Part shown: positions 24,343 through 32,771 of the stretch, piece by piece
Numbering within the stretch: the first letter of the stretch is position 1
Layout of the letters: every line of letters begins with the position of its first letter
From: Pseudomonadota bacterium
GTDB taxonomy: Bacteria > Pseudomonadota > Gammaproteobacteria > Steroidobacterales > Steroidobacteraceae
Direction of reading: 5' to 3'
Length of the DNA stretch: 57,131 nt
Assembly: GCA_023391335.1 (NCBI GenBank)
Contig: JAEWBG010000008.1
Location: 1 to 57,131, forward strand
Notes under the pieces: model-generated
What the model was told of the DNA's origin: nothing
Databases searched by the model: none
What the model saw: the letters and a program-made list of their open reading frames with translations, nothing else
Program-made: the position numbers and the translations under genes

Positions 24343-25731
24343 GTGACCATCAATGCCAGCATCGCAGCGACTCGATTCGGGCTCGGAGCCCGGCCGGGGG
24401 AACTACGCTCGATAGGCACAGACGCTCTCTCTTGGCTGCTTCAGCAGATTCGAGCGCGGGGCGCCGCTCCAGTACAGCTCTCGCAACTTCCAGCATCGGC
24501 GGACATCGTCAAGATGTTGGTTGCAGCACGCGAGCAAAAGCGCGCCGCACGCACCGATGACGGCAAAGCCAAGAAGGGCGGCGGTATTGGCCAGCAACTA
24601 CGGCCGATCTATTTGCGGCAGTTAAGCGCGCGATACCAGATCGCCACTCAGACAGCAGACTCCTTCCGCGAGCGCCTCGTTCATTTCTGGACGAACCATT
24701 TTGCAGTCTCCGCGGACAAAGCTCAGGTCACGGCTCTCGCGGCAACGCTCGAGAACGAAGCGATTCGTCCGCACGTCAACGGCTCATTTGCGGAGCTCTT
24801 GCTGGCTGTCGAGTCGCATCCCGCGATGATTCTGTATCTCGACAACCAAGCCTCGATTGGACCGAATTCCGAGCTTGCGCAGCGTACACGCCGACGCAAA
24901 CGTGGCCGCCAAGCAAAGCTTGGTTTGAACGAGAATCTGGCACGCGAAATCCTCGAACTTCATACACTCGGCGTCGACGGCGGCTACAGCCAGACTGACG
25001 TGACCGTCTTTGCTTCTGCGCTCACTGGATGGTCCCTTGGCGGCGGATTGGGTCCGTTACGCGAAGGCACGCCAGGCACCTTCACATTTCGCGACAACGC
25101 ACACGAGCCCGGCGCAAAGATGATCCTTGGAAAACGCTACGCTGAAGCGGGCGTCGCACAACCGCGCTCAATCTTGACCGATCTGGCACTGCATCCGGCG
25201 ACTGCGAAGCACATCGCGACGAAACTCGCACGACACTTCATTGCCGACTCGCCGCCACCAGCGTCGGTAGAGCATCTCGCACGAGTGTTCCTGGATACGA
25301 ATGGGCAACTGCAAGCGGTGTATGAAGCACTGTTGACTCTGCCTGAGGCATGGAACCCGCAGCCGAGGAAATTCAAGACTCCGGATGAGTTCGTCATCTC
25401 GGCAATGCGGATGTTCGACTTCACGCCTGCGCCCCAAGTGCTGTTCGCGACCCTGCAGACCCTGGGCCAACGTCCGTACATGCCAGGCTCGCCCGCCGGC
25501 TGGCCGGACACCGCGGACCATTGGGACGGCCCGGATGCGCTGCTCAAGCGACTCGAATGGGCCAACGCGATGTCGCAACGCTTTGCGACTCGAGGGAAAC
25601 CCGTCGAACTCGCGAGCGATTCGCTTGGTATTCAGTTGAGCGATGACACTCGCACGGCGATATCGCGCGCAGCCTCCGCAGCACAAGGGCTGACGCTGCT
25701 CCTAGGCAGTCCCGATTTTCTGAGGCGCTGA
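24343..25731 (+). CDS. DUF1800 family protein
   Basis: A 462-residue protein matching DUF1800: AATRFGLGARPGEL near the start, FRERLVHFWTNHFAVS, NENLAREILELHTLGVDGGYSQTD, VFASALTGWSLGGG and TAKHIATKLARHFIADSPP. The GTG start places the usual N-terminal motif at residue 9. DUF1800 genes are regularly paired with DUF1501 genes, as here, with a 1-nt gap to the next start. Unlike its partner it shows no signal peptide. The molecular function is unknown; periplasmic partners are suspected from the Tat signal on the neighbour. Confidence 0.88.
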   Translation: MTINASIAATRFGLGARPGELRSIGTDALSWLLQQIRARGAAPVQLSQLPASADIVKMLVAAREQKRAARTDDGKAKKGGGIGQQLRPIYLRQLSARYQIATQTADSFRERLVHFWTNHFAVSADKAQVTALAATLENEAIRPHVNGSFAELLLAVESHPAMILYLDNQASIGPNSELAQRTRRRKRGRQAKLGLNENLAREILELHTLGVDGGYSQTDVTVFASALTGWSLGGGLGPLREGTPGTFTFRDNAHEPGAKMILGKRYAEAGVAQPRSILTDLALHPATAKHIATKLARHFIADSPPPASVEHLARVFLDTNGQLQAVYEALLTLPEAWNPQPRKFKTPDEFVISAMRMFDFTPAPQVLFATLQTLGQRPYMPGSPAGWPDTADHWDGPDALLKRLEWANAMSQRFATRGKPVELASDSLGIQLSDDTRTAISRAASAAQGLTLLLGSPDFLRR

Positions 25732-25732
25732 C

Positions 25733-26935
25733 ATGTCGCAATCAAACTGCAATCGGCGTGCGTTCTTGCGGTTCGCATTGGCTTGCGGCGTGGCCGCGCA
25801 GTGTCCTCGTCTCGCATTCGCTTCGGCACAAACGGAATCGCGATTCGTCTTCGTGATTCTGCGCGGCGCGCTGGACGGTTTGGCGGCGGCCCCTGCGCTT
25901 GGCGATGGCGATTACTCGCGGATTCGCGGGCAACTCGCGATCCAATCGCGCATCCACAATCTGGATGGATTTTTCGCACTGCATCCATCGATGCCCCACC
26001 TGTTTCAACTCTATCGATCGCGCGAGCTGGCACTGATACATGCGACTGCAACACCCTATCGCGAGCGGTCGCATTTCGATGGGCAGGATGTTCTCGAGGC
26101 CGGCAGCAATATGCATCCGGTGAGTGCGGATGGATGGTTGAACAGAGTCGTGAGTGTGTTGCCGGGACCCACGAGAGCGGATGACTTCGCAATTGCGCTG
26201 TCCCCTAACATTCCACTCGTGCTGCAAGGAGCTGCCAAGGTCGCGTCGTGGGCCCCGTCGCGCCTGCCGAACGTCGACGATGATACTTTGCAACGCCTTG
26301 CCGATCTTTATGCGCGCGACGAATACCTTGGCGCTCGCCTGCAGAGCGCGTTAGCCACAGAAGCGCTCGGAGAACAGATGAATTCCTCCGCAGGTGCGCC
26401 GGGTCCAAAGAACCTGCAGCCACTGTTTGAGGCCGCCGGACGTTTTCTTGCAGCGGCAGCGGGTCCCCGGATTGCGGTACTCGAAACGACCGGATGGGAC
26501 ACTCACGCCAATCAAGGAGCAGAGGAAGGCATGCTCGCAAACCGATTGGGAGCTCTCGACGATGCGTTGAACGCGTTGCGAACATCGCTGGGCGATGCAT
26601 GGAAGCATTCCGCTGTGTTCGTCGCGACCGAGTTCGGACGTACCGTTGCAATCAACGGCACACGCGGCACGGATCACGGCACAGGGACTTGCGCATTTTT
26701 GCTCGGCGGCGCAGTCAATGGCGGTCGCGTAATCGCCGATTGGCCCGGGCTGCAAAGTTCTGCGTTGTACGAAGGTCGTGATTTGCGTCCGACGACTGAT
26801 CTGCGCGCCATCCTCAAAGGCGTGCTAGGCGATCACCTGAACATTTCGGAAGCTGAGCTAGCAAACGTCGTATTCCCGAACAGCCACGCGGTGCAGCCGA
26901 AGGAAGGATTGATTCGCAGCAGAGTTGTCGGTTGA
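25733..26935 (+). CDS. DUF1501 family protein with twin-arginine signal
   Basis: The N-terminus NRRAFLRFALACGVAAQCPR carries a twin-arginine motif and a hydrophobic stretch, so export as a folded protein is expected. The body has DUF1501 signatures: FVFVILRGALDGLAAAPALGD, YRERSHFDGQDVLEAG, ETTGWDTHANQG and ATEFGRTVAINGTRGTDHG. The last contains the conserved metal-site His typical of the alkaline-phosphatase-like fold. The 400-residue length is normal. It starts 1 nt after the DUF1800 stop. The enzymatic reaction is not established. Confidence 0.9.
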   Translation: MSQSNCNRRAFLRFALACGVAAQCPRLAFASAQTESRFVFVILRGALDGLAAAPALGDGDYSRIRGQLAIQSRIHNLDGFFALHPSMPHLFQLYRSRELALIHATATPYRERSHFDGQDVLEAGSNMHPVSADGWLNRVVSVLPGPTRADDFAIALSPNIPLVLQGAAKVASWAPSRLPNVDDDTLQRLADLYARDEYLGARLQSALATEALGEQMNSSAGAPGPKNLQPLFEAAGRFLAAAAGPRIAVLETTGWDTHANQGAEEGMLANRLGALDDALNALRTSLGDAWKHSAVFVATEFGRTVAINGTRGTDHGTGTCAFLLGGAVNGGRVIADWPGLQSSALYEGRDLRPTTDLRAILKGVLGDHLNISEAELANVVFPNSHAVQPKEGLIRSRVVG

Positions 26936-27030
26936 GCGTTGAGTCGCGGGGCCAGATGCAGCCCTGCCGGCCCGCTCCCTGTTGGTGCTTCGCGTGCCTG
27001 CACCCGCGCCCCTCTCCCGCGCTGTGCGCG

Positions 27031-27064
27031 ACCTCTCCCGCAAGGCGCCCGCAAGGGGAGAGGT
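27031..27064. terminator. Bidirectional hairpin between convergent genes
   Basis: ACCTCTCCC and GGGAGAGGT form a 9-bp stem with a 16-nt loop. It lies between the DUF1501 gene and the opposing unknown gene. The CCTCTCCC/GGGAGAGG theme is a common intergenic repeat in proteobacteria, and a partial copy (CCCCTCTCCCG) lies 23 nt before it. Confidence 0.5.
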
Positions 27065-27089
27065 ACTCGTGTTGCGTATTCCCCGATCA

Positions 27090-28658
27090 CTATTCGGTAG
27101 TCACTGCCTGCTCTTTCTTCTTCGCACGCGACAGCCGGAAGTTGCTCTTCGCAAGCTCGATCGCAAGCGCACCTTCCTTCTGCAACTGCGATGAGAGCGC
27201 CGAGAGCCCTTCTTGAACGCCGACCGCCATCGCGCGTTCGAGCAGCTTGTCGTCCACCGCCTTTGCCGGAAAGCTGTGATTACCGCTTTGCGCACCGTGC
27301 TGTTGCATCAGTTCTCGCAAGACGGCTCCGGCAACGAACTGCTCAATCGGCAATTCCAGCAACTCGAATCGCTCCATCCACTGCGGCCATTCCCAGCGCG
27401 GAATCTTCTCCTTGAAGATCGGGAAGTCGAAGATCCACTCTGCAATCGTGCATCGGGGGGCACGGCGGCCGAGCGCATCGATTGCTTGCTCGCCCAAGTA
27501 CCACAGCGGCGCATCGAGAGTGAGTTCGACGACGCGGTCGCTCCACAGAATCGACCACCAGGCGGCGTTGCGCATTGCTGCTTGCTTATCCGGCGGCGAA
27601 AGCCACACGCCGCAATTAAGGTAGTAGGCGTCGATCTTCTTCAGCGCATTGCGTCCCGCGACGCTGTCGTCGAATCCAGCATATGGCGATGGCGGCGGCG
27701 CGATGCCGGTGAGATTGATGTCGAACCAGTGATGCCACGTCGAATCGGCAACGATGCGGCCGACATCCACGTTGTGACCGTTGTACGCGGAGATCACACC
27801 GATTTCTTGGCCGAACTTCGTTGCACTCGGATCGCTGATCTTGCCCCATGCAATCACTTCTGGCCGTTCTTGATGTCCATCCTTCGTCGGCCAAGTTGGA
27901 TCGCCAGCGGCGGGAATTGGTGCGAGCGCTTCGCCTTCGTGTTGATGGTCAGGCAACACATCGATCGGACCATCAGGCCCGCACAACACCGGATGTGGAC
28001 GCGAAAGTCGACGCAGGATCGACGTCGAATGCATTCGATAACGCCGATAACGAATCGTTTGCGGTCGATCGTCGGATTGATCGTCGAAGTCGAACGTCGC
28101 GCCGGCGTCGGGCCCGTCGAGAATCGTCGTATTCCACACCGGAGGACTGCTCGGTGGCGCAGGGTATTGACGCATCTGTCCGACACGAGGGATCTGCGCC
28201 GTGATCGCCTTCCCCAAATCGGCGTGATCGCCCGTTACCAGGACTCCACCGAATTTCGGCGCGGACATGAATTGGTTCAGTACGTTCAACTCGTCCGCCG
28301 TCAGATTCGGCGTGGAGTTGAAACCAAAGAACCAGATCTGATCGTAGTTGTTGACGATATCCAGATCGGTCAGGCGCTTCGGCCCCGCAATCGTCGCACT
28401 GGGATCGGTTGCATCGCGATGAGCGGTCGACACATCGAAGTCGACGTAGAAGTACGCTCGGCTCTGCAACAAGTTGATCACATACTGCAGCCCGAGGAAC
28501 GACCCGCCGCTGAAACGCACCGGACCGTCCGCATACAACAACACACGCACCTTCGCTGGCCGACGCCACCACGGATACGCCACTTCCCAATCCAAGATGC
28601 CCCACCGACTTCGAATCGTGGAGATCGCGGCCTTCACATCCATCGCTGTCTTACCCAT
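27090..28658 (-). CDS. Large hypothetical protein, ThuA/amidotransferase-like N-terminus
   Basis: A 522-residue soluble protein without a recognised full-length family. The N-terminal third (about 35-160) alternates strands and helices. KVRVLLYADGPVRFSGGSFLG, YDQIWFFGFNSTPNL and LNQFMSAPKFGGVLVTGDHADLG resemble ThuA-like or class-I glutamine-amidotransferase-like Rossmann domains. A central part contains WGKISDPSATKFGQEIGV. The C-terminal region (about 425-520) is helical, with charged repeats. AGGAGA lies before the ATG. It is flanked by repeats on both sides and is not in an evident operon. Function unknown. Confidence 0.65.
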   Translation of the reverse strand: MGKTAMDVKAAISTIRSRWGILDWEVAYPWWRRPAKVRVLLYADGPVRFSGGSFLGLQYVINLLQSRAYFYVDFDVSTAHRDATDPSATIAGPKRLTDLDIVNNYDQIWFFGFNSTPNLTADELNVLNQFMSAPKFGGVLVTGDHADLGKAITAQIPRVGQMRQYPAPPSSPPVWNTTILDGPDAGATFDFDDQSDDRPQTIRYRRYRMHSTSILRRLSRPHPVLCGPDGPIDVLPDHQHEGEALAPIPAAGDPTWPTKDGHQERPEVIAWGKISDPSATKFGQEIGVISAYNGHNVDVGRIVADSTWHHWFDINLTGIAPPPSPYAGFDDSVAGRNALKKIDAYYLNCGVWLSPPDKQAAMRNAAWWSILWSDRVVELTLDAPLWYLGEQAIDALGRRAPRCTIAEWIFDFPIFKEKIPRWEWPQWMERFELLELPIEQFVAGAVLRELMQQHGAQSGNHSFPAKAVDDKLLERAMAVGVQEGLSALSSQLQKEGALAIELAKSNFRLSRAKKKEQAVTTE

Positions 28659-28796
28659 AAGTCTCTCCTCGCAATTGCGTACGACCTCGAACGCGAGCGC
28701 GTCCGAGCGCGAGGCGACAGTAATGAGTCGAGCCGCATCTCAATACTGTTCAGAGGGGCGTAGACCGTTAGGGCATGCGGGGCAACGCCAAGAAAA

Positions 28797-28985
28797 AACG
28801 ACGGACGACTTCGTCGTCAGGTAGGCCTCGGCAGGAAGGACGCTGACGCGTCAGGAAGGACTAGCGTCAGGTCAGAACGCATTCGGAGGCGAGCGCTCAC
28901 GCGCAAGGTAAGCCTTCGGCAGGCAAGCCCGTTGGGCAGGGAAGCGCTACGCGCAGGCCAGAGCTCTTGGAGTGAGCTCACACGC
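28797..28985 (+). repeat. Hairpin-array repeat, two sub-families fused (family A)
   Basis: The first part has GACGAC-TTC-GTCGTC, then GACGC-TGAC-GCGTC. After position 28881 the modules change to AAG-stem-loop-stem-CAGG units: GCGC-TCAC-GCGC, GCC-TTC-GGC, GCCC-GTT-GGGC and GCGC-TAC-GCGC. Stem length and loop size vary, but the linkers stay constant. Confidence 0.65.
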
Positions 28986-29015
28986 GCAGCTCACACTCGA
29001 CACTCCACAGAGATC

Positions 29016-29223
29016 TTCTGTCCTGCCGTAAGGCCATCCTGATCCGAGAGGATCCTTCTTGCCGAAGGCCTACCTGACGACGCAGTCGTCCCCGTCTTAA
29101 TAGGTTTACACGCAGCTCACACCCGACAACACGCCACACAAGTCCAATTCTGTCCTGCCGTAAGGCCCTCCTGATCCGAGAGGATCCCTCCTGCCGAAGG
29201 CCTACCTGACGACGCAGTCGTCC
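29016..29223 (-). repeat. Hairpin-array repeat, two tandem reverse copies (family A)
   Basis: Two near-identical copies, 29016-29091 and 29147-29223, each with GGATC-type and GACGAC-GCA-GTCGTC stems, separated by a CTCACACCCGACA spacer module. They precede the alpha/beta hydrolase 3' end; a lone family B arm (29239-29260) follows. Confidence 0.75.
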
Positions 29224-29273
29224 GTCCTTAGTTCTATCCCCGTGCTCTCCGTGTGAAATCTTTCTCCCGCGTA

Positions 29274-30197
29274 TCACTGCCCCGCTAGATGATTGAACAC
29301 AAAGCGGCGAACCAGCGGCACGCATTCAGGGCAGCGAATCGTCTGCGCGGTATCGTTGTGCAATCCCCCTTCGATGACGTGCAGCTCATGAACTAAACCG
29401 ACGCTTTGCGCGCGTTGATCGATCGACACGGAACCGAAACGACCTGGTGCAGAGTCGTCGATCTTGACCACATCGTCGTGGTCGCCATGAATGCTCAGCA
29501 GCGGTGGCTCGTTGGCATCGATGATGTCCAGGTTGGTCACGAGCCCGGACAGATTGATCACGCCGCGAATCTTGAACTGATCATGCTCGCCGCCCTTGCC
29601 GCGCAAGCCGCCATGCGACTGCATTGCTCGCTGCATGGGGTCCGGCAATGCGTCAAATGAATCCAAGTACGCCGTGTAAAGTGAGGTGATCGCGCCGGCC
29701 GAGTGCCCGCCGATGAAGATGTTGTCGAGATCGACGCGGAATCGATTCGCGCCCTTCGCGTCGTTCACGAAATACCGAATCGCCGCGCGCTGATCCGAAA
29801 GCGCCCTGAATAGAGCGTTGTGGAACTCATCGGCAGAGTTGATCGTCGTCGCCAGCCGATAGCGATTGAGTGCGACCACGTAACCGGCGCGAGCCAACGG
29901 TTCGGCGAAATCGTCCATCCAATGATCGTCGTGCTGCACAAACCCGCCACCCGGGGTGATGAGGATCAGCGGGCGTTTGGACGCGGTATCCCCTTTCGGT
30001 TCGTAGACTCGCAGGGACAATTTTTCTTGCACGTCTTTCGCATCGTTGAAGTCCTCCTGGTACACGATGTCGCCGGTACGAATGAAATCTGAGAACACTT
30101 CATTCAAGTAGCGGCGCGGTTCGATTTGCTCCTCTGCATGACTCGCGCACCCAACGAGCATCGCCAAGCAGGCGATGAGAGACATCCGTCCTTTCAT
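29274..30197 (-). CDS. Alpha/beta hydrolase lipoprotein
   Basis: A 307-residue protein with a short signal peptide ending in the lipobox MLVGC, so it is probably lipid-anchored to a membrane facing the periplasm. The alpha/beta-hydrolase core shows LILITPGGGFVQHDDHW (oxyanion-hole region), FIGGHSAGAITSLY (nucleophile Ser in GHSAG), and LLSIHGDHDDVV and IEGGLHND for the acid and histidine. It would act as a carboxylesterase or related hydrolase. The start with GGGGGG 7 nt upstream was chosen; an ATG two codons earlier is too close to that site. Confidence 0.85.
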   Translation of the reverse strand: MKGRMSLIACLAMLVGCASHAEEQIEPRRYLNEVFSDFIRTGDIVYQEDFNDAKDVQEKLSLRVYEPKGDTASKRPLILITPGGGFVQHDDHWMDDFAEPLARAGYVVALNRYRLATTINSADEFHNALFRALSDQRAAIRYFVNDAKGANRFRVDLDNIFIGGHSAGAITSLYTAYLDSFDALPDPMQRAMQSHGGLRGKGGEHDQFKIRGVINLSGLVTNLDIIDANEPPLLSIHGDHDDVVKIDDSAPGRFGSVSIDQRAQSVGLVHELHVIEGGLHNDTAQTIRCPECVPLVRRFVFNHLAGQ

Positions 30198-30244
30198 TTG
30201 CATTCCCCCCTTTTGATTTTTAGACGCCAGCGCCATTCGAGTAT

Positions 30245-30269
30245 TAGAGCCTATCTGAGATAGGTTCTA
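30245..30269 (-). terminator. Short copy of the stop-codon hairpin
   Basis: TAGAGCCTATCT and AGATAGGTTCTA pair around a single G with one wobble pair. It lies 11 nt after the stop of the upstream minus-strand gene and matches the 13217-13254 hairpin with its loop deleted. Same likely role in transcript ending. Confidence 0.6.
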
Positions 30270-30280
30270 GCCGACGGAGT

Positions 30281-30964
30281 TCATTTCTGAGCAGCACGCG
30301 AACGCAATGCCTTCTCGAACCGACGCGCCGTCGGCCCGATCAACGGACGGTACAGCGAACGCAATAACCGAGCGGGCCAGCGCCCACGCTCTTCAAGCAT
30401 GACGCGCGCACGGGGATGCGCCATGAAGGCGAAACCAACGGGCCGATAGCGATGCGTAGCGCCCCAGAACTCTATCGCCCGAATGTGCTTGACCGATTTG
30501 TAGCCGTAGTGTGCGGGCGCGACCAACCGCAACGGCGCACCGTGTTCAAGACCAAGCGGCGCATCGTTCAATCGATCCGCGAGCATCACGTCATCAGCGA
30601 GCAAATCCTGCAACGGTAAGCTCGAGTGATAGCCGTCTTGGCCGCGTAATACGACGAATGAGATCTCCCCTTGCGGAGAAGCCTCGGGCACGACGAAATT
30701 GCGGAAGAAATCGGCAAAGCGCACGCCGCTCCAATGCAATCCGCGAACGCTCCAAGTGGTCACGCAGTGAAAATCCGCGCGTAGCGCAACTCGGTTGGCT
30801 TCAACAAAATCGGCAGTTAAGCCTGCCTCACGACCCACATCGCCGCGAATTCGCACTTCGATGCGATTGAGTTCGGAGGGAAACCGCGTAGCAAACGGGG
30901 TCAATCCGAATCGCGGGAAATCGATTCGTTCATGCTGGCCGGGCGGAAGGACAGGTGAGCTCAT
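30281..30964 (-). CDS. Molybdopterin-dependent oxidoreductase (sulfite-oxidase fold)
   Basis: A 227-residue protein with the oxidoreductase molybdopterin-binding domain: LRADFHCVTTWSVRGLHWSGV holds the molybdenum-ligating Cys67. EISFVVLRGQDGYHSSLPLQD, the EHGAPLRLVAPAHYGYKSVKH stretch and the IRAIEFWG close resemble SUOX-fold proteins of the YedY type. It has no twin-arginine signal, and no membrane partner is nearby, so it is probably cytosolic or lacks its partner. The substrate is unknown; candidates for the fold include sulfite and methionine sulfoxide. Four cofactor genes are not in the window. Confidence 0.85.
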   Translation of the reverse strand: MSSPVLPPGQHERIDFPRFGLTPFATRFPSELNRIEVRIRGDVGREAGLTADFVEANRVALRADFHCVTTWSVRGLHWSGVRFADFFRNFVVPEASPQGEISFVVLRGQDGYHSSLPLQDLLADDVMLADRLNDAPLGLEHGAPLRLVAPAHYGYKSVKHIRAIEFWGATHRYRPVGFAFMAHPRARVMLEERGRWPARLLRSLYRPLIGPTARRFEKALRSRAAQK

Positions 30965-30991
30965 CGCGGCGAGCTCGAAGGCGCGCGAGAA

Positions 30992-32524
30992 CTAGGCCGC
31001 GCGGATGCGATCCCAGAAGCGTTGCGCTTCACCTTTGCGGCCGCGATCTGCCAAATAGCTATAACCCACACCGCCTGCATCCTCGATCATTGCAGCATCG
31101 TACCGCGCCGCCAGCGCCAGACTCTGCAGTCCCAGTTCATTCCCGTGTTGAAGCAATAGCTTCCCAAGCATCAAGTGAGCTTTGGCCATCGCGGGCTCTC
31201 GGTCCACCAGCAACTGCAATTCCTCGATCGCTGCTGGAAAGTCGCCAAGCTCGAAGATCAAGAGCGATTTCTGCCACAGATCTTCGGCCTTGAGTTCTTC
31301 GCGCGGTACTTTCTCATATTCGGATAACTTCCAGCGCAGCTCTGCGATGGCTTTGTGGCGCTCGCGCCAGGCGGGCAGATTTTCCTCGCGCCATTCCTCA
31401 TCGCACCACTGCAACACAGCCTGCGAATTTTCTTTGAACAGCGCCATCGCCGAACGCTCCGAGGCGTAGGCCGGCGGCGCAGGCTCGACATTCAGAGCCG
31501 CGAAACGATCGGCGAGACTGGGCTTGGTATCCCCTTCCGCACTCAGGTTACGCATGGCTCGATCGACCCAGTCCTGCCGCGCCCACTCCTTGCGAGCGAG
31601 GCCAAACGCACGCGGCATCATCGAGAAAGGCAGATAGGGAGGCTCGGCATGCCGATCGACTTGTTGCATGAGCCGCGGCCAAAACAGTTCTTCGAGAAAG
31701 CGTCCCATCAGCGCAATTTTTGTCAGCGCATTCGCCAATGCACCGACGTGCGTTGCTTTCGCCGATGTTTGATCCGCAATGTATTCGACGCGACGTGCGA
31801 CAGCGAACGTGTGCGCCACGAAAAAATCGGCATACCGGGAGTAGATGAACCCGACGGCGCGATCCAGGCCGTCATCACTTGCCACCAAACGCTGATGAAC
31901 TGCTTGCCAGAGCAAGCGCTGACGAAAAATCCATCGCGAGAACCCATGGCCTTCACCCACGAAGTGACCCATCTCATGCGCGACCAGCGCTTTGAGCTCG
32001 GCCACTGTCAACGCCATGAGCAACGGCACGCCAATCATGAGCCGATAAGCAGTGCCGCCAAAAATGCCCCAGCGAGCACTCACGAGCAGAGTGCATTCGA
32101 ATGCCCCGTCGAGTCCGACCGCAGAGACGCCGAGCGATTTCGTTTTGGTGCTCGCGGTATTCGCGATTCGTTCGCTGACGTCGTCGATTGCCGCGAACAA
32201 GGCAGGTGCTTCGTCATATTGAACATCGCGGCCCTCTTCGACGAAGACCGGGCGTGCCAACACAATTGCAATGCACGCAAGCAGACCGGCCGAGACAGCG
32301 AACGCGGCAATAGGAAGAACTGGAATCGCCTTGTCGGCAATGAGTCCGATGATTCCGAAGATCAGCGCACCGACCGCCACTACGCTCAGGATGAGTAGCG
32401 GCAAATAGCCTAAAGCCGCAATGCAACCCACCCGGGCGTAGTGCAATTTCGGCGAAAGATCGAGCTCGCGTTCGAGCCGGCCAGTCAGGATGGAGAATTC
32501 GCTGCTATCCACGCGTGTATCCAA
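30992..32524 (-). CDS. M48-family membrane metallopeptidase with TPR tail
   Basis: A 510-residue protein with two hydrophobic helices (about 40-62 and 70-90). The zinc motif HEMGH (residues 183-187) follows, with the second ligand glutamate in RRVEYIADQTSAK (about 246). The C-terminal quarter (about 395-500) contains helical pairs consistent with tetratricopeptide repeats (ELGDFPAAIEELQLLVDREP and AMAKAHLMLGKLLLQHGNEL). M48 peptidases cleave membrane or envelope proteins. The gene shares the minus strand with the molybdopterin gene, 27 nt upstream of it, so co-transcription is likely. Substrate unknown. Confidence 0.88.
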   Translation of the reverse strand: MDTRVDSSEFSILTGRLERELDLSPKLHYARVGCIAALGYLPLLILSVVAVGALIFGIIGLIADKAIPVLPIAAFAVSAGLLACIAIVLARPVFVEEGRDVQYDEAPALFAAIDDVSERIANTASTKTKSLGVSAVGLDGAFECTLLVSARWGIFGGTAYRLMIGVPLLMALTVAELKALVAHEMGHFVGEGHGFSRWIFRQRLLWQAVHQRLVASDDGLDRAVGFIYSRYADFFVAHTFAVARRVEYIADQTSAKATHVGALANALTKIALMGRFLEELFWPRLMQQVDRHAEPPYLPFSMMPRAFGLARKEWARQDWVDRAMRNLSAEGDTKPSLADRFAALNVEPAPPAYASERSAMALFKENSQAVLQWCDEEWREENLPAWRERHKAIAELRWKLSEYEKVPREELKAEDLWQKSLLIFELGDFPAAIEELQLLVDREPAMAKAHLMLGKLLLQHGNELGLQSLALAARYDAAMIEDAGGVGYSYLADRGRKGEAQRFWDRIRAA

Positions 32525-32604
32525 CGCCTCGCAGGGAGCGGCAGATTACGTCGCACTGGAATTGTGCAGTTTGAACTGGTTCTCAGTTTGGACGGGCTGG
32601 AAGA

Positions 32605-32770
32605 ATTTCACACGGAGGACACGGAGAGCACGGAGATATAGAGGGGGATAGATCTAAGGACGGACGACTGCATCGTCGAGAAGGCCTTCGGCAGGAAGGA
32701 TCCTGTCGGATCAGGAGGGCCTTGCGGCAGGACAGAGAAAGATCTGTCAGTGTCCTCCGTGGAGATTTCT
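32605..32770. repeat. Family B arms enclosing a family A hairpin array
   Basis: A left CACACGGAGGACACGGAGAG arm and a right TGTCCTCCGTGGAGATTTC arm enclose an intact hairpin array at 32656-32738 (GACGAC-TGC-ATCGTC with one mismatch, then GATCC-TGTC-GGATC). It is a nested composite between the M48 gene and the regulator's 3' end. Confidence 0.7.
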
Positions 32771-32771
32771 T

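Noticed and set aside
27213..28763. 516-codon plus-strand frame opposite the unknown gene
   Set aside because: The composition is Arg/His-rich without domain signal, while the minus strand has the ribosome site, a sensible start and a plausible protein.
28978..29325. Repeat-derived frame giving an Arg/Gly-rich peptide with an internal duplication
   Set aside because: It is the translation of family A repeats; the same peptide pieces appear at 56.7 kb, so it reflects DNA repetition, not a gene.
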